Origin: Bacteroidaceae bacterium
GTDB taxonomy: Bacteria > Bacteroidota > Bacteroidia > Bacteroidales > Bacteroidaceae
Length of the DNA: 64,000 bases
NCBI GenBank assembly: GCA_017546785.1
Contig: JAFYRW010000036.1
Coordinates: forward strand, 1 to 64,000
Direction of reading: 5' to 3'
This document shows, in pieces, positions 54,652 to 62,970 of this stretch (position 1 is its first letter; the number at the start of each line of letters is the position of its first letter). Under the pieces are notes generated by a model that worked only from the letters and a program-made list of their open reading frames with translations, made no database searches and was not told the origin of the DNA. The position numbers and the translations under genes were made by a program.

Positions 54652-56229
54652 TCAGTTAATTATAACCTCGAGTGTTGTAGGCAACAGACGCTCCACATTG
54701 TCGGGGCCGATGGCTTTTACGTGTGAAATGTAGAAACGCTTGCCGCGAGACAATTTTCGGAACATATCCTTCTGTCGTGCCGAGAATTGCGCTCCATTCG
54801 ATATCTCGGGAACAGCGTTACCCATATTGTCGTAGAATACCGTCTCGAACGAAATTACCTTGAATCCAATGTTCAGCAATCCATCGTCTATGGCAGCTAC
54901 AATGCCATTGGTAGACATCAGCGCCTGTTTGCTGAACGGTGTGCTGCCGCGGTAACGCTGGGTGTTTCCATCCTTGTCCTTGTATTCTATGAATGGGGTG
55001 GGGTCGGGTAGCTGACGTACGCGGAACTCATATTGTCCCATACTCTGACGCTTGCCCTCCTCGTTGGCCGCAGTAACCTCAATCTTGATGTTTTCTCCAA
55101 TCTGTGTGGGAGTAACAAGGAATCCGCCGTGACCGTCGGGACGCAATGTTCCTTTGCCTCCGGCAATGCTTGCCGCAATGTTCTTGGCGGGCACTCCGGG
55201 AACAGAAATGCTTACGGGGTTCTCGAATCCAGCGTATAGCACGTTCATCAACGATGCGCTTACTGTTGCTGTAGGCTCAACAACGGTGTAATTCTGCGAA
55301 AAGTCGTAGCGTGTGGGAATGCCCGAACCGTCGTTCACCATAAGATAGCCGTTGAGCGAGTAGTCTCCGGTTGTGTTACATACTTTTGAGTAAAGTCCAC
55401 TCTCTGTGTCCAGCTTCTCATTGCCGATGAATATCTCGGGTCTTTGTGTTGAGTCTACTGCTGCAAGAATAATCTGCGCTGTAAACTGTCCTCCTCGTAC
55501 GACGTTCTTTGAATTGGGAATAACCAACGCACGAATCTGGTTCACTCTCACGTCGCTAAGGTCGATGCTGTTGGCAAGAGTATGCAATACCTCTCCCTCG
55601 GCGTAACGGACGTCATTCTGCAATTTTGTGAGCAGGGTGATTGCTGCAATGGCTGGCATATTCTCAAAATGATACTCCTGCCAATTCTTGCCTAGTGTGG
55701 TGCTCTTTCGTGGAACGTCGGTGCTTAGATTGTTATCTATTATTTGGCGCTGTACAGAGTCGGTAACCATATTCAATATATTCTCGCGGTATCTGTTTAT
55801 GGCGTTGTATAGCTCTTCGCCGCGGCCTCTTCCAGGAGCAAGCATAACGCTTGTCGCAGCCTCAAGATGTTCGCGGTTCTTAAGATTGTTGTAGTCGCCG
55901 TTTTTTCCGTCAGCGTGCTTTGCAATGCGTATCTTCAGTTCCTGTGCAAGGTCGTATAGCGAGTCGGACATCTCCTTTACCAATTGGGCACGTGTGAACC
56001 ACGCTCGAACCTTTTCGGGGTTCTTCTCCATAAACATTGCCAATTCCTTATATAACGCCTCATTCTGTACGTTGGCGTTTGCCGTACTCTTCGACAGGCT
56101 TTCATCTACAAGATTAAAGCCATTCAATACATCCGAAGATACGTTCATCGCTAACATTGCCATCAGAAGAACGTACATAAGGTTAATCATCTTCTGACGC
56201 GGAGAGACTTTGCTTTTCTTGATTTTCAT
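54652..56229 (-). CDS. gldM: Type IX secretion protein GldM/PorM
   Basis: 525 residues. One N-terminal span (MINLMYVLLMAMLAMNVS) and a long periplasmic part built of four domains. GldM with GldL is the proton-driven rotary motor of T9SS; it spans the periplasm to reach the GldK/N ring. Family features are SPRQKMINLMYVLLMAMLA, and a C-terminal domain ending LPTTLEVIIN. It lies 14 bp after gldL and 19 bp before gldN. Confidence 0.95.
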   Translation of the reverse strand: MKIKKSKVSPRQKMINLMYVLLMAMLAMNVSSDVLNGFNLVDESLSKSTANANVQNEALYKELAMFMEKNPEKVRAWFTRAQLVKEMSDSLYDLAQELKIRIAKHADGKNGDYNNLKNREHLEAATSVMLAPGRGRGEELYNAINRYRENILNMVTDSVQRQIIDNNLSTDVPRKSTTLGKNWQEYHFENMPAIAAITLLTKLQNDVRYAEGEVLHTLANSIDLSDVRVNQIRALVIPNSKNVVRGGQFTAQIILAAVDSTQRPEIFIGNEKLDTESGLYSKVCNTTGDYSLNGYLMVNDGSGIPTRYDFSQNYTVVEPTATVSASLMNVLYAGFENPVSISVPGVPAKNIAASIAGGKGTLRPDGHGGFLVTPTQIGENIKIEVTAANEEGKRQSMGQYEFRVRQLPDPTPFIEYKDKDGNTQRYRGSTPFSKQALMSTNGIVAAIDDGLLNIGFKVISFETVFYDNMGNAVPEISNGAQFSARQKDMFRKLSRGKRFYISHVKAIGPDNVERLLPTTLEVIIN

Positions 56230-56243
56230 CAGTCGTTCTTCTG

Positions 56244-56999
56244 TTAGAGTTGCTTATTGCTCATATTTATAGTCATAGCCTCGAGCATACGGCTGTACAT
56301 TGCGTTGAGCTCTTTAATCTGCTCGGCCATCTTCTTGGTTTCTTCGTTCACAAGGTTGATAGAGCCTACTTGATTGCCTGCGCTACGCAATTGAATCTCG
56401 TAGAGTGCGTTTATGCCTGTGATGTTACGCGCAAGAGTATCCATCTCCTCCATATTGCGGCCCAAAGCCTCTGTCTGAGAAGATATTCTCTGTATGGCAT
56501 CGTTGAGTGCGCGAACCTTCTCTACATACTCTTTTGTTGCCTTGTCCATTTCTTCGACAAGCTCAGCATCGGCAGTAGCCGATGGCGCACTGTTGATGAT
56601 TCCTCCGCCACCGCCACCGTTTATTATTATAGGACCGCTGAATCCTGTGTCGCCGCTGCTCTCGGGAACTCCTCCAACAATTTTGGGACCATTCACAATT
56701 ACAGGGTTGTTTGCAAGATATTCGGCACGCTCGGCTGCTCTGATGGCTCTCTCCTCTTTTCTGTCGTCCTCTGCAAGGTCGAATGGACGCTCGAATGCCG
56801 AGAAGAAGAATACTATTACCTCGGTTCCCATTCCTACAAACAGCATAATGTCGGCACCCTCAATGTGTGTCAGTTTAAAGAGTGTACCCAATATGACAAT
56901 AGCCGCACCCCAGCTATAGAGGTAGTTGGTGTATGTCCTTCCCTTAGGGGAGTCCATAAATGTCTGTATGCGGCTGATAAAACTCTTCTTTTTGCTCAT
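56244..56999 (-). CDS. gldL: Type IX secretion motor protein GldL/PorL
   Basis: 251 residues from ATG 56999. Two membrane spans (about 27-45 and 50-68) with acidic residues E47 and E60; a conserved Glu in this area carries the proton-driven rotation in GldL of Flavobacterium. A glycine-rich linker (IIINGGGGGG) and a C-terminal coiled coil (residues about 165-245) follow. The start is fixed by the family and the upstream frame to 57080 is a poor coding stretch within gldK's end. Confidence 0.95.
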   Translation of the reverse strand: MSKKKSFISRIQTFMDSPKGRTYTNYLYSWGAAIVILGTLFKLTHIEGADIMLFVGMGTEVIVFFFSAFERPFDLAEDDRKEERAIRAAERAEYLANNPVIVNGPKIVGGVPESSGDTGFSGPIIINGGGGGGIINSAPSATADAELVEEMDKATKEYVEKVRALNDAIQRISSQTEALGRNMEEMDTLARNITGINALYEIQLRSAGNQVGSINLVNEETKKMAEQIKELNAMYSRMLEAMTINMSNKQL

Positions 57000-57040
57000 A
57001 ATTATATGATTGTAATATGTTTGTAATTGCAATAGGTTAA

Positions 57041-58468
57041 TTATCTCTGTCGGCTGGTTCCTGTGTAGCTGCGTACGCAACGGAAACCAATGTAAGAACG
57101 TGACTCATTCTGATATTCATAGGTGCGTGTGGCTCCCTGAATATATTTTGCAGGGTCCTTCCACGAACCGCCGCGTACAGCCTTTTTCTTCATACTATAG
57201 GGGTCCTCTTTTGTCGCACGATACTGAAGGTCGGGATTAATGTCGCTCATCTGCAATATGCCAGCCTCGGTGTATACTGTCGATGTCCACTCGGCAACGT
57301 TTCCTGCCATATCATAGAGTCCGTTGCTGTTGGCCGAATATATTCCGCATTTCGAGGTGATGAGATTGCCGTCCTTTGTGTAGTTTCCTTCTCCCGGCTT
57401 ATAATTGGCATAGTAGCATCCTCTGTCGCTCTTTGTGTCCGATGACTCCCAGGGGAATTTGCCACCCTCCTTGCCACGTGCCGCATACTCCCACTCGGCC
57501 TCTGAGGGCAAACGGTAGCGCTGAATATATTTTGCCTGTCCTTTCATTCCGCGCAACAGATAGTCGGTTCGCCACGCACAGAATGCATTGGCCTGCTCCC
57601 AGCTTACACCGACAACAGGGTGGTTGTTGTAATTGGGACTGTTGAAATAGAGATTCAGGTAAATCTCGTTGTTGGCATTGGGAAAGTCGTTTACCCAGCA
57701 GGTGGTGTCGGGATAGATATTTATTATATATGTGTTCAAGAAGTCATACACCGATGATAGCGGACGTGTTACAGTCTCGTTTACTATTCTGCCCTCGTCG
57801 TCAATGTAGGCTGTATCCTTTGATATTGTAACAACCTCGTCGTAGTTGGTGGGAATATCGGTGTTACGGTTGCGCTCGGCAGGGTTCAGACGATTCTTGC
57901 GCAGTGCAGCCTGTGTGTAGTCGTAAATCTCATATTTATAGTTCATCTGTGATGCATCGAGCATTTTTGTGCCTGTGATGGGGTTTATCACATATACGCT
58001 CTCTATTGCACGCAGTTCATCCTCGCTGGGTTTACGCCAGGGTATAGGTTTGCTCCAATTAAGGTAGGGAGTGATAGGCTCGCCATATTCATCCTCTGTA
58101 ATCTTATACGACTCATCGCCGCCGTAGGCGGGGTCGGCGAGACGCTCGCGGATTATAGAGTCGCGAACCCAAAATACAAACTGACGATATTCGGCATTCG
58201 TTACCTCGGTCTCATCCATCCAGAATGCATCTACCGAAATATCCTTGACGGGGGTGCTTATGCCCCATAGAGAATCGGCCTCTTCATCGCCTATTTTTAT
58301 AGAACCACGTTCAACGAGAACCATACCATAGGGTGCTGGCTCGTTTATTGCTGCATTACTCACTCCTGTCAGTTCTCCACCCATACTGCTTGTGCCCTGC
58401 ATTCCTATACACGATGCAAGCAAGAATGTAAAAAGAACGGCAGTCGAAGAAACAATTTTTCTCATCAT
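57041..58468 (-). CDS. gldK: Type IX secretion lipoprotein GldK/PorK
   Basis: 475 residues. Lipoprotein signal (VLFTFLLASC), then a large formylglycine-enzyme fold: DAFWMDETEVTNAEYRQF, RLPSEAEWEYAARGK, DMAGNVAEWTSTVY, AVRGGSWKDPA, GFRCV. Both catalytic Cys positions are absent, as expected for GldK, which is structural and forms the outer-membrane-associated ring with GldN. The ATG overlaps the porP stop by 4 bp. Confidence 0.95.
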   Translation of the reverse strand: MMRKIVSSTAVLFTFLLASCIGMQGTSSMGGELTGVSNAAINEPAPYGMVLVERGSIKIGDEEADSLWGISTPVKDISVDAFWMDETEVTNAEYRQFVFWVRDSIIRERLADPAYGGDESYKITEDEYGEPITPYLNWSKPIPWRKPSEDELRAIESVYVINPITGTKMLDASQMNYKYEIYDYTQAALRKNRLNPAERNRNTDIPTNYDEVVTISKDTAYIDDEGRIVNETVTRPLSSVYDFLNTYIINIYPDTTCWVNDFPNANNEIYLNLYFNSPNYNNHPVVGVSWEQANAFCAWRTDYLLRGMKGQAKYIQRYRLPSEAEWEYAARGKEGGKFPWESSDTKSDRGCYYANYKPGEGNYTKDGNLITSKCGIYSANSNGLYDMAGNVAEWTSTVYTEAGILQMSDINPDLQYRATKEDPYSMKKKAVRGGSWKDPAKYIQGATRTYEYQNESRSYIGFRCVRSYTGTSRQR

Positions 58469-59412
58469 TGTAATACTCTTATGCTGTTATGTTTATTTTT
58501 TCCTTTCTTAAAGATGTTAAGATCGAGCTTGTAGCCTACGAAAATATCGTGGCTGCCATTCTCGGCTCCTACCCCTTGAGTGTAAAGTTCGTATCCGTAA
58601 CTTATTGTTATGTTTACAAATTCTATTCCTAAAAATGCCGCTACCGACGTTGTAGGGCTATATGTTACGCCTCCAAAAAAGAGATTCTCTTTGAATTTGT
58701 AACTGCCTCTTGCGGTAATATCGGCACGCCATCCTACAAGGTCGGTCATCACCTGCAGAGAGGGCTGTATGGATAATAACGGATTTTTTAACGGTATATT
58801 GCCTCCTGCCATAAAATTAAAATAAGGAGATACTCTTATTTCGTTTGTTTCTCCCAAAATTATGAGCGGAGCGTTTATGTGCAATGCCGATAATCCGGTA
58901 TAGAAATATTTATGCTGGTAGAGCACTCCGGCGCCAAAATCAATGTTGTTTCCGTCTGCTTTTGCCGACGGAAAGGCCGGGTCCTGAGAGCTTCCTGCAA
59001 ATTCAATGCCCGTGGGGTCGAATATTGCATTTACTAATCCTATCTGAGCTCCTGCCACTAGACGGCCTTTGAATAATTTGAATCCAAAGGCATAGTTTAA
59101 ATATAAATGCTGGTTGGTGAATAGTCCAATCTCCTCGTTAAGTACTCCTATTCCAAGCGAATGGTCGCCCTTGACCATAGACAATGGCGAGTCCAAATTT
59201 ATGAGCATACTCTTAGGGCTGTTCTCGAATCCGCTGAACTGATTGCTGTATGCAGCGTAGGCGTGCATCTTCCTCGATGCTCCCGCACCCGCCGGATTAT
59301 AAAAATTCTGCATCTCCCAATAGTGGGTAAAATGTACATCATACTGAGCCTGTACCTTAAGAAAGGCGCACAAGCTTAGCACAATCGATATATACAGAAT
59401 CTTTTTCATCAC
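58465..59412 (-). CDS. porP: PorP/SprF family outer-membrane protein
   Basis: 315 residues. Signal peptide (MKKILYISIVLSLCAFLKVQA), then YDVHFTHYWEMQNFYNPAGAG, the PorP/SprF N-terminal hallmark, and a 14-strand barrel pattern. In Porphyromonas gingivalis, PorP acts with PorK, L, M and N in secretion; SprF homologues partner SprB-type adhesins. First gene of the T9SS core operon, ending in a 4-bp overlap with gldK. No clean promoter consensus is seen in its 118-bp upstream gap. Confidence 0.93.
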   Translation of the reverse strand: MMKKILYISIVLSLCAFLKVQAQYDVHFTHYWEMQNFYNPAGAGASRKMHAYAAYSNQFSGFENSPKSMLINLDSPLSMVKGDHSLGIGVLNEEIGLFTNQHLYLNYAFGFKLFKGRLVAGAQIGLVNAIFDPTGIEFAGSSQDPAFPSAKADGNNIDFGAGVLYQHKYFYTGLSALHINAPLIILGETNEIRVSPYFNFMAGGNIPLKNPLLSIQPSLQVMTDLVGWRADITARGSYKFKENLFFGGVTYSPTTSVAAFLGIEFVNITISYGYELYTQGVGAENGSHDIFVGYKLDLNIFKKGKNKHNSIRVLQ

Positions 59413-59536
59413 TTAAAATAACGTAAAAATGGAGCGCTTATTATCTGTCTCTCTTCTTATTACATTCAAAAAGATGCAAATGTCGCAAAAATTGTTAAAA
59501 AATCATAGCATTCAACCTATTTTTGGAGCATAAAAA

Positions 59537-59560
59537 AGCCTGCACAACCAATGCGCAGGC
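59537..59560 (-). terminator. Terminator of the TonB-dependent receptor gene
   Basis: GCCTGC (59538-59543) pairs with GCAGGC (59555-59560); on the minus strand a TTTTTT run follows. It separates the receptor from porP. Confidence 0.8.
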
Positions 59561-59578
59561 CTATGAAGAGGGCTTTTC

Positions 59579-61912
59579 TTAGTCCATAATTTTGAATCCT
59601 ACGAAGAATGTTCGCGGCGATGTAGGACCGTAGAAATATCCCGAATCGCGGAATTCTCCTTTGTCAAGGTCCTTCTGGAAACTGTTTAGTACATTCTGTA
59701 CTCCTGCATTTATCTGCAGCTTAATGTGGTCGCGCAGAATGAATGTGTAGTCAATCTTTGTTCCGAGATCAAAAAAGTCGGGAGTGTGTACAAACTCGTC
59801 GTGCTTAATGTAAGAATACTGCGAATCTATTACATCCTCGGGGGCGGGAGCATAATGCGGGACAAACATTAGTCCGGTGTATGTTCCCGACACTGAAATG
59901 TTGAAATTCTCGAACGGAGAGCCTGTGAGAGTAAAATATCCGTAAAAGTCGGGGGTGCGGGGCATACGCGTTGTTGTCAGCGCCACTCCGTCAATCTCGC
60001 TCCACGCTTCGGGGCTCTTGTAGCGGCTCTGCTGTGCGGTGAATCCCAATTGCAGCGAAATATCCTTTCCGTGTGCCACCTTTGCCTCGACATTTCCTCC
60101 GTATATTCGTGCGCCGTTACCGTTGCGACGCTCTTTCATCATAAAGCCCTCGCTGTTGCGGCCAATATCCTCCAGCACAAAAACATTGGCAAGGTCGGTG
60201 TAGAATCCCTCTAACAGAATGTTTGTTTGCCAATGTCCGAGAGCCTTGCTCCAATCGACAGAGCCGCTGAAGCTGTTGGAACGCTCCTCCTTGAGATTCT
60301 CGGCAAGAGTAATCTGTACTCCGTCTCCTCCAACGGCTGTAACGTGAAGGTCCTCGTCGTAGGCCTGCGGTGCACGGAATCCGGTAGAGTAGGTTAGTCG
60401 TGCCTGAAGATTATCCAAAGGCTTGTAGAGCAAGTTCACTCGTGGGCTCAATATCATATTCTTTATAAGATTGTGCTTGTCGGCGCGCAATCCAAGTAAC
60501 AGAGTGAATTTGTTCATCTGCCACTCATTCTGTACAAAGGCTCCGGCTATGCGTACATCCTGTTTCATATCACGGTTGTATCCGGTCATAATATCGTGCA
60601 GGCGATTCTCCTGATACTCGAATCCTCCGGTGAATGTTGCCGGTGAAAAGAGACATTTCTTCATCATTCCTGTATACATTGCGCCGGCAACCCAGGTAAG
60701 GTCGTTAGTCTTTCCGTAGGCATTGTCATCGCGCTGCGCACCATAGTAGCTGTCGCGGTCAATATGCTGTATCGATGCATATACCGACACCTTGTTGCGG
60801 AATTCATTCCACGAAAGGTCGTAGGCAATTCCTCCGCTGTTTATTATGTGCTTTGTCTGCTCTGTGATGTCAGTCTCGTGTGGCTGAAGGTCGAACTTGT
60901 TACCGCCTCGGCGAGTCTCGTTGGTAGTGTGATACTCAATGCTCAGACGGCTCGTGTGTGTCGGACGATAGTAGGTGCGCAGACCAAAGGTGTTTATGTT
61001 TATCTTTCCAAGCTCCGAGAATCCGTCGCCATCGTGGTCGTAAGGGTTACGGTTACGGTAGCTCTCGTATATAGCAATGCCGTATGAATTGTCCTTTGCC
61101 ACCAACGAGGTGTTTGCACCCATATACTGCTCCCAGCTCTTGCCATTGTAATTCTGAATGTTGCTTGACACCTGAAAAGAGTTGTTTATAGGGTCTTTGG
61201 TAATGATGTTTATTGTTCCTCCGACAGCATTGGCACCAAAAAGAGCCGAGCCTCCGCCGCGGACAACCTCTACACGCTCAATCATATTTACCGGAATCTG
61301 CTCCAATCCGTATACACCGTTCAGAGCGCTCACAATTGGACGGCTGTTTATGAGTATCTGTGAGTAGGGACCCTCGAGGCCATTTATACGCACCTGCGGG
61401 AATCCGCAATTTTGGCAATTGTTTTCTACTCGTAGTCCTGGGACATAGTTGAGGCTCTTCGAAAGGTCGGTTGAATTTGTCTTTTCAAAGAGGTTCAGCC
61501 CAATGACATTCACGACAACGGGAGCATCCTTGCGGCTCACCTCGTTACGGTTGGCCGACACAACAACCTCGTTAATCATCATAGCCTCCTCTTGCATCTT
61601 GAAGTGAATGACAGTGGTATACTCTTTGCTTACAGTAACACTTTTCTCCTGTGTCCTGTATCCCATAGCCGACACACGCAGAGTATAGTTGCCTGGGCGC
61701 AGATTCTTGAACTCGAATTGTCCATTTTCGTTGCTCGATGTTCCTTCTCCTGTCTCTACAATAAGAATTGCTGCGTATGGAATATTCTCTTCGCTACCTC
61801 TTTCAATGACGTGTCCCGAGATAGTGTTTCCATCCTTTATATTGGATGCCTGTGCAAAGGCAACGGCAAACAATAAAATAACTAAACTGAAAATTGCTTT
61901 TTTCATTATCAT
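59579..61912 (-). CDS. TonB-dependent receptor with carboxypeptidase-regulatory domain and CxxC plug motif
   Basis: 777 residues (ATG 61912 or 61906). Signal peptide, then a CarboxypepD_reg-like domain (about 31-105: SGHVIERGSEENIPYAAIL), a TonB-box-like INEVVVSAN (112-120), plug (135-245, with the hallmark VRGGGSALFGANAVGGTINI) and a 22-strand barrel with aromatic end. The plug has an unusual CQNCGF at C166-C169 just before VRINGLEGPYSQILI. There is no SusD partner, so a metal complex, haem or vitamin is more likely than a glycan. Ligand is not determined. It is a single gene with its own terminator. Confidence 0.93.
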   Translation of the reverse strand: MIMKKAIFSLVILLFAVAFAQASNIKDGNTISGHVIERGSEENIPYAAILIVETGEGTSSNENGQFEFKNLRPGNYTLRVSAMGYRTQEKSVTVSKEYTTVIHFKMQEEAMMINEVVVSANRNEVSRKDAPVVVNVIGLNLFEKTNSTDLSKSLNYVPGLRVENNCQNCGFPQVRINGLEGPYSQILINSRPIVSALNGVYGLEQIPVNMIERVEVVRGGGSALFGANAVGGTINIITKDPINNSFQVSSNIQNYNGKSWEQYMGANTSLVAKDNSYGIAIYESYRNRNPYDHDGDGFSELGKININTFGLRTYYRPTHTSRLSIEYHTTNETRRGGNKFDLQPHETDITEQTKHIINSGGIAYDLSWNEFRNKVSVYASIQHIDRDSYYGAQRDDNAYGKTNDLTWVAGAMYTGMMKKCLFSPATFTGGFEYQENRLHDIMTGYNRDMKQDVRIAGAFVQNEWQMNKFTLLLGLRADKHNLIKNMILSPRVNLLYKPLDNLQARLTYSTGFRAPQAYDEDLHVTAVGGDGVQITLAENLKEERSNSFSGSVDWSKALGHWQTNILLEGFYTDLANVFVLEDIGRNSEGFMMKERRNGNGARIYGGNVEAKVAHGKDISLQLGFTAQQSRYKSPEAWSEIDGVALTTTRMPRTPDFYGYFTLTGSPFENFNISVSGTYTGLMFVPHYAPAPEDVIDSQYSYIKHDEFVHTPDFFDLGTKIDYTFILRDHIKLQINAGVQNVLNSFQKDLDKGEFRDSGYFYGPTSPRTFFVGFKIMD

Positions 61913-62058
61913 ATCTTCCTTGTCTTACAATAATCAAGGCTCAAGAGAGCCTATATAGTTGAATATCGTGTGCAAAGGTCTATATAATAACAAAAAATGA
62001 CAATAGCACCTTTTTGCTAAATTTTAGTTAATGATAGTCTATTGTTGTGATAATATTG

Positions 62059-62778
62059 CTATACAATGGCAAATATACCGCTCACAAGCAGCAGAGTATA
62101 CACAATCTTGCGCAGCATAGCACTGCTTATATGGGAAAAAAGACGCTCACCCAACCAACTGCCGATGAATGCACCAAGCAGTCCCACAGCCCACCACAGT
62201 ATAGTATTCTCGTTAAAGAATCCTACTCTTGCGCGAAATATTGTGTAGAAGATATTGAGAAACACCGAAAAGGCCTGCAGCGTGACAACGTATGCAATAT
62301 TGCTCTTTATGCTGTTTATACAGCAGACAACCAACGGAGGACCGGGCATTGCAAACATTCCACCCATAATGCCACTAAGAGCACCTAACAGCCCTTTTGA
62401 TGCCCAATTAAGCCTCGCGCGCTTTTTGCTGTCCAAAAACAGGAAATAGAGTGCAATGGCAATAAACACCCAGCCGAAGCACTTTTTAAGTATCTCGTTG
62501 CTGAGTGTAGTCATATACTCAATGGCAAAGAACGACGTAACAATGTTTATAAGGAGCAGCGGAAGCATTATCTTCCATTCAATGTCTCTAAAGTAACGTA
62601 TGGCAATTATTAGCGCAGTGCTTCCGGCAAGCAACCCCGAAAGAGTCGTCGCCTCACCGTACGAGGGCAGGAACAACGGAAAGAATATCATTACGAATAT
62701 CCCGAATCCGAACCCGCTCACCCTTTGGATGAAGCTTGCGCATATAGCTAACAGGAATATGAAAAACAGAATCTGCAT
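62059..62778 (-). CDS. TauE/SafE family permease
   Basis: 239 residues and seven to eight spans. The duplicated TauE/SafE motifs are visible: FGFGIFVMIFFPLFL in the first half and GLLGALSGIMGGMFAMPGPPLVV in the second. Members export sulfite/sulfoacetate or transport other organic acids; direction and substrate are not inferable. The ATG at 62778 lies only a few bases after a TAATTTTG box (62784-62791), so the mRNA may be nearly leaderless. Confidence 0.9.
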   Translation of the reverse strand: MQILFFIFLLAICASFIQRVSGFGFGIFVMIFFPLFLPSYGEATTLSGLLAGSTALIIAIRYFRDIEWKIMLPLLLINIVTSFFAIEYMTTLSNEILKKCFGWVFIAIALYFLFLDSKKRARLNWASKGLLGALSGIMGGMFAMPGPPLVVCCINSIKSNIAYVVTLQAFSVFLNIFYTIFRARVGFFNENTILWWAVGLLGAFIGSWLGERLFSHISSAMLRKIVYTLLLVSGIFAIV

Positions 62779-62783
62779 TGCAG

Positions 62784-62791
62784 CAAAATTA
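62784..62791 (-). promoter_or_regulatory. -7-like element touching the TauE start codon
   Basis: The minus strand reads TAATTTTG, ending 5 nt before the ATG at 62778. No -33 element is found. If used, the transcript would start at or next to the start codon. Confidence 0.35.
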
Positions 62792-62930
62792 CTAATAGTT
62801 TTTATATCGCGCCTTTACAATCAATGAATTTATCTCTAAAGAATGCCATTCTTTCAGTGCTCGGCAATTAAAAAGCAGATGAATCTTATAGCAACCGCAA
62901 GAGCCACCGAGAATAAAAGTTTATAGTAAA

Positions 62931-62963
62931 AGAAATAGTGGTAAGTAGCTTACCACTATTTCT
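62931..62963 (-). terminator. Terminator of the PagL-like gene
   Basis: A 15-bp perfect stem, 62931-62945 with 62949-62963, loop TAG, 7 bp past the stop codon. On the minus strand TTTTACT follows. Confidence 0.85.
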
Positions 62964-62970
62964 ATGAATG

